Below, piece by piece: positions 6,618 to 10,645 of a stretch of DNA of 10,645 nucleotides (within the stretch, counting starts at the first letter, position 1; the number at the start of each line of letters is the position of its first letter). Both the position numbers and the translations under genes were made by a program. Location of the stretch: contig JASHPV010000107.1 in the NCBI GenBank assembly GCA_030037875.1, positions 1 to 10,645 of the forward strand. The letters run 5' to 3'. This DNA comes from Thermoplasmata archaeon. GTDB taxonomy: Archaea; Thermoplasmatota; Thermoplasmata; Lutacidiplasmatales; UBA184. Under the pieces are notes generated by a model. That model saw only the letters and a program-made list of their open reading frames with translations, had not been told where the DNA came from and searched no databases.

Positions 6618-6766
6618 ATCGGGGTGTGCACGGCCCCGATCTCGCCACTGCCGCCCGACCTTCCCAGAAGCCTCGCGACCATCCAACGAATGTCGTCAAG
6701 AAGATACTCGCGGGCGAAGAAGTCCCTGACCACGATTCGCTCTACACTAGTCCCCGTTTCCCTCAT
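6611..6766 (-). CDS. Small 51-residue protein of unknown function
   Basis: The frame runs from an ATG at 6766 to TAA at 6611-6613. A GGAGG exactly 5 bases before the ATG chooses this start over a longer in-frame ATG at 6853, whose extra 29 residues look non-coding. The product has a helix-rich, charged amphipathic core at residues about 7-35 (VERIVVRDFFAREYLLDDIR, then WMVARLLGR) and a glycine-rich, flexible-looking tail. It has no cysteines, signal peptide or membrane segment. I do not recognise a family. It is divergent from the nucleotidyltransferase gene and lies 173 bases upstream of the thiolase on the same strand, so it could be the first gene of that transcript, although inverted repeats lie between them. 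The Shine-Dalgarno site and protein-like composition are the evidence that it is real. Confidence 0.55.
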   Translation of the reverse strand: MRETGTSVERIVVRDFFAREYLLDDIRWMVARLLGRSGGSGEIGAVHTPMA

Positions 6767-6771
6767 GATAG

Positions 6772-6776
6772 CCTCC
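6772..6776 (-). promoter_or_regulatory. Ribosome binding site GGAGG for the 51-residue protein
   Basis: GGAGG on the minus strand sits 5 bases before the ATG at 6766. It is the main argument that the small frame 6611-6766 is translated and that translation starts there. Confidence 0.6.
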
Positions 6777-6900
6777 GGTGGTGCTTCCACCGTGTGAGTG
6801 ATAGGAACACCAGGAGTCAATTCCGCCGACCACGTCCGTGTGGCAAACGGCACGGCAGCCCCTCCGATGACGCGTTCCCGCGGGCTTCCGGAGGAAATGG

Positions 6901-6930
6901 GAACCCGGTATTCCCCTCACGAGAGAGGGG
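6901..6930. repeat. Two overlapping, mutually exclusive hairpins upstream of the nucleotidyltransferase
   Basis: GGAA/TTCC arms around CCCGGTA (about 6900-6915) overlap a second inverted repeat, CCCCTC-ACGAGA-GAGGGG (6913-6930). They share the CCC run, so only one can form at a time. They lie within the 244-base divergent gap between the small gene and the nucleotidyltransferase, about 80 bases before the latter's start. They could be an operator or a leader switch, or could be chance in GC-rich DNA. I see no other clear signal in this gap. Confidence 0.3.
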
Positions 6931-7010
6931 TTCGCGGGGATAGGGTGATGCTTCCGGTGCCCTTGCCCGCTAGACGACCGGCAGTCTCGGCTGTCGTTCG
7001 GAGAGCGATT

Positions 7011-7769
7011 GTGCCAACGCGCGTATTCACGGTATCGGAACGTGCTCGAGTCCGGGAGCATCTGCTCGCGAAGGCCCAGTCGGACCCCCGGATCATCGCG
7101 GGGGCTGCGATTGGCTCCGACGCCCAGGGGAGTTCCGATCGCTGGTCCGACCTCGATTTGACGTTCGGAGTGGCAGATCGCCCGGCACTGACCGGGGTGC
7201 TCGAGGATTGGACGAAGGACCTCGTCAACGGATTCGATGCCGTCCATCTCTTCGACGTTTCAGACCGCACCACGGTGTACCGGGTCTTCCTGCTGCCCGG
7301 GAACCTGCAGGTCGACGTGTCCTTCACACCCGGATTCGTCGCGGAGTATGGCTCGAGGTTCCAGCTGTTGTTCGGCACGGCGGTCAAACGGGATTACGCG
7401 ACCCCGATCTCCGCGAGGGACCTCTTTGGCATCGGCGTCCATCACGCCGTGCGTGCCCGCTATTGCATCGAACGAGACCGACGATGGCAGGCCGAGTACT
7501 GGATCAGTGGCGTCCGGGACCAGGCATTATCGCTCGCATGTCGCCGCCACGGATTGGAAGCGAGCCATGGCCGTGGATTCGACCGACTTCCCCGCGACGT
7601 GCTGGACGCCGCGAGCGCGGGGCTGGTACGATCTCTCGAGCGAACCGAGCTCCTGCGGGCCCTCGCGAGTTCCATCGAGCTGCTGATCCAACAAGCCGAA
7701 GAAGTCCGCAGCCTAGCTGAGCGGCTCAGTACGCAGCTTCGAGATCTCGAGTCTGCCGACTGGCCGTGA
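7011..7769 (+). CDS. Nucleotidyltransferase (DNA polymerase beta fold), aminoglycoside-adenylyltransferase-like
   Basis: A 252-residue cytoplasmic protein. The pol-beta nucleotidyltransferase signature is complete: GS at residues 35-36 (GAAIGSDAQG), D47 and D49 in RWSDLDLTFGV, and the third carboxylate D102 in GNLQVDVSFTP. It should transfer a nucleotide to a small molecule or a protein. The helical C-terminal half (residues about 130-252, ending in a likely coiled coil IELLIQQAEEVRSLAERL) probably holds the acceptor site. The motif order GS-RWSDLDLTF-AVHLFD-YRVFLLPGNLQVDVSF resembles proteins I associate mainly with soil actinobacteria, so lateral transfer is possible. I chose GTG 7011 because GGAGA lies 6 bases upstream and the recognisable fold starts soon after. 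In-frame ATGs at 6897 and 6948 and an open frame back to 6798 would add arginine- and proline-rich sequence unlike the family. The acceptor, and whether it gives antibiotic resistance, cannot be told. Confidence 0.82.
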   Translation: MPTRVFTVSERARVREHLLAKAQSDPRIIAGAAIGSDAQGSSDRWSDLDLTFGVADRPALTGVLEDWTKDLVNGFDAVHLFDVSDRTTVYRVFLLPGNLQVDVSFTPGFVAEYGSRFQLLFGTAVKRDYATPISARDLFGIGVHHAVRARYCIERDRRWQAEYWISGVRDQALSLACRRHGLEASHGRGFDRLPRDVLDAASAGLVRSLERTELLRALASSIELLIQQAEEVRSLAERLSTQLRDLESADWP

Positions 7770-7786
7770 CCCCCTCCCCCCGTAAT

Positions 7787-7799
7787 CGGGTCGAACCCG
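7787..7799 (+). terminator. Hairpin CGGGT-CGA-ACCCG after the nucleotidyltransferase
   Basis: A 5-bp perfect stem with a 3-base loop begins 18 bases after the stop codon at 7769. There is no T-run after it. The following sequence up to about 7860 is GC-rich with no further clear signal. Confidence 0.3.
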
Positions 7800-7866
7800 G
7801 GCCGGGGACGACCGGCTCCCTGACGCGAGAGGGATCTCTGCAGCGCCCCCTTCAGCGGACTCCGGC

Positions 7867-7888
7867 GATAAAACGGAACTATCTAGAT
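7867..7888 (+). promoter_or_regulatory. Probable promoter region of hsp20 (A/T-rich block)
   Basis: GATAAAACGG followed by AACTATCTAGAT is the most A/T-rich block in the 208-base gap before hsp20. Used as a TATA element, either half would start transcription at about 7898-7912 and give a leader of 65-80 bases that contains the downstream inverted repeats. A second A/T-rich stretch, CATTCTTAGAAGTTCTTTCG (about 7895-7914), is an alternative. Confidence 0.35.
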
Positions 7889-7912
7889 GCCGGGCATTCT
7901 TAGAAGTTCTTT

Positions 7913-7944
7913 CGTGAAACCCGTTTGACGGCCGCACTTTCACG
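7913..7944 (+). repeat. Inverted repeat CGTGAAA ... TTTCACG in the hsp20 upstream region
   Basis: Perfect 7-base arms (7913-7919 and 7938-7944) are separated by 18 bases. In DNA this spacing could suit a dimeric regulator bound about two turns apart; in RNA it would form a stem upstream of the start-codon hairpin. Just before it, TTCTTAGAAGTTC has alternating TTC/GAA triplets. Confidence 0.4.
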
Positions 7945-7950
7945 CGCCGG

Positions 7951-7976
7951 TCCCTTGCCCCGTAAGGGGTAAAGGA
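7951..7976 (+). promoter_or_regulatory. Hairpin ending one base before the hsp20 start codon (candidate RNA thermometer)
   Basis: CCCC (7958-7961), loop GTAA, GGGG (7966-7969) are extended by a G-T wobble, two T-A pairs, a C/A mismatch, two C-G pairs and a T-A pair, giving ten pairs with one mismatch. The 3' arm GGGGTAAAGGA is the only purine-rich, ribosome-binding-like sequence before the ATG at 7978, so folding would mask it. Small heat-shock genes of bacteria are the classic targets of such RNA thermometers (ROSE, fourU). In archaea this would be unusual. Confidence 0.45.
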
Positions 7977-7977
7977 C

Positions 7978-8514
7978 ATGGCCCTGAGTAGCGAACGCCA
8001 CGTAAAGACCCTAGAGGAACCACTGAACATACCCGAGCTGGAGGCCGCCGGCGAGAACGTCCTGGATCGCTTCCGCCAGGACCTGAGGGACGTCGGATTC
8101 GACATGGAGCTGTTTGAGAACCGGCTCCGGAACATGATGTACGCGTCTCTGCCGCGATCGGCGATGGCCTTCCTGCCGCGCTGGTACGACAAACTCACTC
8201 CCCCGGTCGACATCGAGGAAACCCCGACCTCCTATCTCGTCAAGACGAACCTACCGGGAATCCCCAAGGACAAGATCGAGGTCCGCTTCTGGGGACAGAA
8301 CCTGGACGTCAAGGCCGAGGTGGAACCGACCAAGGAGGTAGCGAACAAGAACTATCTCTACCGGGAGCGGATGGAGGCCAGCTACCACCGCCGCGTGCGG
8401 TTCCCTGCGCCCATCCTGCCCGACAAGACCGAGGCCACGTTCGAGAACGGCATCTTGACCGTCTCGGTCCCGAAGCTCGAGCCGGCGAAGGAGCACCGGA
8501 TCCGGGTCCGGTAA
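7978..8514 (+). CDS. Small heat-shock protein, Hsp20 / alpha-crystallin family
   Basis: A 178-residue ATP-independent holdase that binds unfolding proteins and assembles into oligomers. The N-terminal arm (1-73) has a helical, possibly coiled segment (LEAAGENVLDRFRQDLRDVG) and an aromatic stretch. The alpha-crystallin domain spans about 74-166: it opens with PPVDIEETPTSYLVKTNLPGI, has the dimerising loop around NKNYLYRERMEASYHRRVRFP, and ends with the conserved ATFENGILTVSVPK. The tail carries the I-x-I/V motif as I175-R-V177, needed for oligomer assembly. The arm is somewhat longer than usual. The ATG at 7978 is the only start near the domain arrangement and sits one base after a hairpin. 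Upstream inverted repeats suggest stress control. It is monocistronic and convergent with the zinc-protein gene at 8656. Confidence 0.95.
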   Translation: MALSSERHVKTLEEPLNIPELEAAGENVLDRFRQDLRDVGFDMELFENRLRNMMYASLPRSAMAFLPRWYDKLTPPVDIEETPTSYLVKTNLPGIPKDKIEVRFWGQNLDVKAEVEPTKEVANKNYLYRERMEASYHRRVRFPAPILPDKTEATFENGILTVSVPKLEPAKEHRIRVR

Positions 8515-8526
8515 GAGAACCCATTC

Positions 8527-8589
8527 CGGCGACCCTGGGCCGGAGGCGCGCCGGCGAAGATGCCCGCGCCTCTCGATCCGGGGTCGCCG
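8527..8589. terminator. Nested inverted repeats after hsp20
   Basis: An outer 9-base pair of arms, CGGCGACCC (8527-8535) and GGGTCGCCG (8581-8589), encloses an inner hairpin GAGGCGCG (8543-8550) / CGCGCCTC (8565-8572), which can add GGC/GCC inside across a 2-base bulge. The structure starts 12 bases after the hsp20 stop. Followed on the plus strand by TGATTTAAG, it could end the hsp20 transcript, although there is no pure T-run. It could also be a processed 3' RNA. Confidence 0.45.
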
Positions 8590-8615
8590 TACCTGTGATT
8601 TAAGTCGATATCGCG

Positions 8616-8647
8616 GCGACGCGGGCCCGCCCGGGGGTCTGCGTCGC
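8616..8647. terminator. Hairpin after the zinc-protein gene (minus strand reading)
   Basis: GCGACGC (8616-8622) and GCGTCGC (8641-8647) form a 7-bp stem around a G/C-rich loop, 8 bases beyond the stop codon of the gene that ends at 8656. Read on the minus strand it is followed by CGATATCGACTTAAATCAC, an A/T-rich tract. It mirrors the hsp20-side structure, so the convergent gap holds one structure for each side. Confidence 0.4.
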
Positions 8648-8655
8648 GTGGGTGC

Positions 8656-8913
8656 CTAACCGAATCGGCTCGCGACGGCCAGTTGACGGGGGAGGAAAGA
8701 TTCGGTTTCCCATTTCGGGAGCGGTCCCGCAGGGAACCACGCGGCGACGACGGGAGGTCGCTCCGGCCGACAGGTGGCTTGGTGGTCCAGGACCGGTCCC
8801 GAGACGGCCAGGATCGAGGCGTCGAGGTCGACCTGCACCTGATGTCCGCAGGGCAGCGAGACGACGCGCTTCGTTCGGCGATTCGGTGCACGTTGGGGCT
8901 CGATGGGGTTCAT
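8656..8913 (-). CDS. Small putative zinc-binding protein (CGH...HxxxC), unknown function
   Basis: An 85-residue protein. Its ATG overlaps the stop of the upstream surface-protein gene in an ATGA arrangement, which implies translational coupling and fixes the start. A basic N-terminus (PNRRTKR) is followed by LPCGHQVQVDLDASILAVSGP and DHQATC. C22, H24, H44 and C48 could ligand one zinc ion. The C-terminus (PERPPVVAAWFPAGPLPKWE) is proline- and tryptophan-bearing and the end is not membrane-like. No signal peptide is seen, so it is probably cytoplasmic. I recognise no named family. Co-translation with an anchored surface protein whose acidic tail faces the cytoplasm makes an interaction plausible, but this is inference. 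The long in-frame opening further upstream is antisense/shadow sequence. Confidence 0.7.
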   Translation of the reverse strand: MNPIEPQRAPNRRTKRVVSLPCGHQVQVDLDASILAVSGPVLDHQATCRPERPPVVAAWFPAGPLPKWETESFLPRQLAVASRFG

Positions 8914-9869
8914 TCCTCTTCCTCCACGTAGGTCAGGTCCGACGGGCGGCGGCGAATCCGGTTCGTGCCAACCCCGGCGACGAGGGCCACCAATCCGGCG
9001 CCCCCCGCCACGGCGGCGTAATCGTACAGAGGAAGACCGAGGACCCGCGTGCTCGGCGTGATGCCGAGGGTCGCTTGGTACGTCAGCGCGGAAGCTCCCC
9101 CGACCCCGCGGCCGAGGGTGAGTGTGGTCGTGGCGATCCCACCGACGACGGTGGTGTTGGCAGACACGGCGACGGTCATGCCGGTGGAGGTGTTCGCGGA
9201 CGGATTGGCCTCGAAGTACTCGAGCACCTGACCGCTCGACGTCAGGACGCTCTCGACCTTCGGGCCCGTAGGGGAGGGTACGACGACGTGCTCGGTGGTA
9301 GCGAAGGCCGACCAGATCGGCACGACGAGGGCGAGGGTGTCCTTCGGGCTCTGCCAGGGCCAGCTCGAGATGGCGACTTGGAACCCCACTTGGTCGGCCT
9401 CCTTGGGGACCGTCGTGCTCCGGACGAGCGAGAAGTTGATGCTGAGGTTCACGAAGCCATTCACGTGGGCCGTCGTCGCGTTCGTGACCGGCACCATCCC
9501 GGCGTAGTTCATCACGAACGCTTGGTTCGTGCTGTCGTTCTCGGGATACCAGTCCGCCGAACTCACGTTCGCGACGGCGACGATCCCGCCGGTTGGCGAC
9601 AGTTCGCTCATCCGGTCGAGGCCGGCGCCCATGCCGGTCCCGTTCCGGTCCGAGGCCGACATAGTGACCACAGGGGCCGACGCGTTGAACACGCAGGTCA
9701 CCGCGCCATTGCTCCACTCGTACGGCTCGGTGTCGGGCACCGAGTAGGCTCGGGCGGACGAGACGGCCAGAAGCCCGACCACGGCGAAAAGGACGAGGAG
9801 CGTGCCCGCCCGCGGGAGCGTCCGGGAGAGACGGACGCGCGGAGTTGCGCGGAGGGACCCGCTCCTCAT
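8910..9869 (-). CDS. Secreted, C-terminally membrane-anchored surface protein rich in N-glycosylation sites
   Basis: A 319-residue protein with a Sec-type signal peptide: a basic n-region (RVRLSRTLPR), a hydrophobic core of about 22-36 (GTLLVLFAVVGLLAV) and a likely cut after ARA at residue 41. The ectodomain, about 42-282, is beta-rich, Ser/Thr/Val-rich and carries nine N-x-S/T sequons (N62, 76, 101, 111, 130, 141, 145, 226, 239), as in archaeal surface glycoproteins. A single membrane helix (about 283-301, YDYAAVAGGAGLVALVAGVG) is followed by an RIRRR stop-transfer signal and a short acidic cytoplasmic tail ending in EEEE. There is one ectodomain cysteine (C59) and no recognised domain or PGF-CTERM motif. 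The ATG at 9869 directly precedes the signal peptide; the open frame to 10604 is a shadow of the regulator gene. No Shine-Dalgarno site. It overlaps the next gene by four bases (ATGA). Confidence 0.8.
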   Translation of the reverse strand: MRSGSLRATPRVRLSRTLPRAGTLLVLFAVVGLLAVSSARAYSVPDTEPYEWSNGAVTCVFNASAPVVTMSASDRNGTGMGAGLDRMSELSPTGGIVAVANVSSADWYPENDSTNQAFVMNYAGMVPVTNATTAHVNGFVNLSINFSLVRSTTVPKEADQVGFQVAISSWPWQSPKDTLALVVPIWSAFATTEHVVVPSPTGPKVESVLTSSGQVLEYFEANPSANTSTGMTVAVSANTTVVGGIATTTLTLGRGVGGASALTYQATLGITPSTRVLGLPLYDYAAVAGGAGLVALVAGVGTNRIRRRPSDLTYVEEEE

Positions 9870-9900
9870 CGGGATAGTGAACGGAGGGGAGGCGTGACCT

Positions 9901-9910
9901 CGTTTTTGGT
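9901..9910 (-). promoter_or_regulatory. Possible promoter element for the surface-protein gene
   Basis: On the minus strand ACCAAAAACG is the only A-rich stretch close to the expected place, centred about 36 bases before the ATG at 9869. The 77-base gap after the regulator gene leaves room for a separate promoter with a very short leader. The match to a TATA box is weak. Confidence 0.28.
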
Positions 9911-9946
9911 GCGGGGGCGAAAACCGGTGGTCCAATCCCGAAACCT

Positions 9947-10474
9947 TCACGGGCGGAACACCTCCGACCAGGTCTCGAGGAGAGCGTCGACCCAGCCGTC
10001 CGCGAAGCCGGACCGATAGGCAATCAGGAGCCGCACGACCCGGTCCCGGTCCACGATGCGGAACGTTCGGAACCGCTCTCGCCGGCCGGACTGGACCAGC
10101 CCCGTCTCCAGGAACCGGCGCAGGTGGATCGACAATCGGCCCGGACTTAATCCGGTGCGTTCCTGGAGCTCCGGGACGGTCGGGTCCGAGGCGGTCAGCA
10201 GGGCGCCCAGCACGCGCCGGGAGGCGTCCGAACGGGCGAGCCGTAGGAGCGTCCGGTCCCCGAGCGGCACCGTCGCGGCGAAGTAGTAGTCCTGGTGGCC
10301 GCCCTGTTCCCGGTGGACAAGACCTGCCGTGACGAGGCGGTCCAGATGGTACGTCGTTTCTCCCCACGCCATCCCCGTTTGCCGCTGGATCTCCCGGCTG
10401 CCAAGCCCCGGTGACCGGAGGACGACCGCGTAAATCCGGCGCCGGGTCTCGAGCGCGAGGAGGTCGTCCTCCAT
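9947..10474 (-). CDS. Tandem winged-helix transcriptional regulator (ArsR/MarR-like, archaeal type)
   Basis: A 175-residue cytoplasmic DNA-binding protein with two winged-helix domains in one chain. Domain 1, about 5-68, is ALETRRRIYAVVLRSPGLGS and REIQRQTGMAWGETTYHLDRL, with a wing ending GHQDYYFA. Domain 2, about 79-142, is DASRRVLGALLTASDPTVPE and LQERTGLSPGRLSIHLRRF, with a wing RRERFRTFRI. The likely recognition helices are at 36-50 and 110-124. Such two-headed wHTH proteins are frequent in Euryarchaeota and Thermoplasmatota. There is no ligand-binding domain and no cysteine sensor; the short C-terminal helix (LLIAYRSGFADGWVDALLETW) may dimerise. The ATG is 3 bases after the stop of a membrane-protein gene, so the two are probably coupled. 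It may regulate that gene or the surface-protein pair downstream; its site is unknown. Confidence 0.85.
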   Translation of the reverse strand: MEDDLLALETRRRIYAVVLRSPGLGSREIQRQTGMAWGETTYHLDRLVTAGLVHREQGGHQDYYFAATVPLGDRTLLRLARSDASRRVLGALLTASDPTVPELQERTGLSPGRLSIHLRRFLETGLVQSGRRERFRTFRIVDRDRVVRLLIAYRSGFADGWVDALLETWSEVFRP

Positions 10475-10477
10475 CGC

Positions 10478-10645
10478 TCACGTTCGGCGGGGTAGCAGCG
10501 CCGTGCCCAGCAGGAAAAGAACCGCCACGAGGACGAGGATCAGCACCGGCCAGGAAGGACTGGCGAACTCGGAGGGCGCACCGGGCACCTGTCCCCAGGC
10601 CCACAGAACGCCCACAACCAACAGGCTAAGGTTGGCTCCGGCCAC
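10478..10645 (-). CDS. Membrane protein, C-terminal end (5' truncated)
   Basis: The minus strand is open from the edge of the window to a TGA at 10478-10480, giving 55 residues. Two hydrophobic stretches are visible, NLSLLVVGVLWAW and WPVLILVLVAVLFLLGTALL, joined by a short loop (GQVPGAPSEFASPS), and the protein ends in a basic PRRT. This is the typical end of a multi-pass membrane protein or a two-helix hairpin. The family cannot be told. Its stop lies 3 bases before the start of the winged-helix regulator, which marks an operon and suggests that the regulator and membrane protein work together. Confidence 0.6.
   Translation of the reverse strand: MAGANLSLLVVGVLWAWGQVPGAPSEFASPSWPVLILVLVAVLFLLGTALLPRRT

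Noticed and set aside
6551..6620. Possible tRNA because of GGTTC-like and paired arms
   Set aside because: No arrangement on either strand gives a T-arm with TTCRANY, an anticodon arm and an acceptor stem together.
6798..7010. Longer nucleotidyltransferase with a start at 6798, 6897 or 6948
   Set aside because: The added residues are Pro/Arg-rich and unlike the family; GGAGG before 6897 is only 2 bases from the ATG, while GTG 7011 has GGAGA at 6 bases.
7787..7799. T-loop-like CGGGTCGAACCCG as part of a tRNA
   Set aside because: The loop is too short and no other tRNA arms are found around it.
8652..10019. 455-codon plus-strand frame opposite the surface-protein and zinc-protein genes
   Set aside because: Very arginine-, glycine- and histidine-rich with no motif; it is the antisense shadow of genes with signal peptide, sequons and membrane helix on the minus strand.
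9870..10604. N-terminal extension of the surface-protein frame
   Set aside because: Runs through the winged-helix gene in another frame and would bury the signal peptide; the start at 9869 is clearly better.
1..10645. CRISPR array, insertion sequence, integrase or attachment site
   Set aside because: No spaced direct repeats, transposase or recombinase motifs, or terminal inverted repeats were seen on either strand.

Overview
The window is a GC-rich (low-to-mid 60s % by eye), gene-dense piece of chromosome with no rRNA, tRNA, CRISPR array or mobile element that I can see. I read it as most likely archaeal, possibly a GC-rich terrestrial Thermoplasmatota-type lineage. Four things point that way: a tandem winged-helix regulator of the archaeal kind; a surface protein with nine N-glycosylation sequons and a single C-terminal membrane anchor; several starts with no Shine-Dalgarno site but an A/T-rich box about 35 bases upstream; and a lone small heat-shock protein. 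No universal marker gene is present, so this is inference. Several products (a hydrolase-cyclase fusion, a FadI-like thiolase, an actinobacterial-looking nucleotidyltransferase) belong to families common in soil bacteria, and a bacterial host is not excluded.

Left part (1-2576, plus strand): the C-terminal end of an alkaline-phosphatase-superfamily enzyme; a fusion of an alpha/beta-hydrolase fold with a class III adenylate cyclase, whose cyclase residues look intact while the hydrolase nucleophile is lost; and a small VOC (glyoxalase-fold) protein with a good ribosome binding site. Middle (2610-6766, minus strand): a large AAA_16-type ATPase with a TPR tail, converging on the VOC gene; a FadI-like 3-ketoacyl-CoA thiolase; and a 51-residue unknown protein with its own ribosome binding site. 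A doubtful 63-codon frame lies between thiolase and ATPase. Right-middle (7011-8514, plus strand): a pol-beta-fold nucleotidyltransferase and an Hsp20 chaperone, the latter preceded by a hairpin ending one base before its start codon. Right (8656-10645, minus strand): the end of a membrane protein, a tandem winged-helix regulator 3 bases after it, then a secreted, membrane-anchored, sequon-rich protein whose stop codon overlaps the start of an 85-residue putative zinc-binding protein.

Functional links are loose. The cyclase fusion and the ATPase-TPR protein look like signalling components; cyclase, AAA_16 and TPR modules are found joined in one polypeptide elsewhere. The right-hand minus-strand cluster looks like a cell-surface module with its own regulator. 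The most testable points are the possible RNA thermometer in front of hsp20, the pseudo-hydrolase sensor of the cyclase, the palindrome in the cyclase promoter, the coupled surface-protein/zinc-protein pair, and the nested inverted repeats between the convergent hsp20 and zinc-protein genes.
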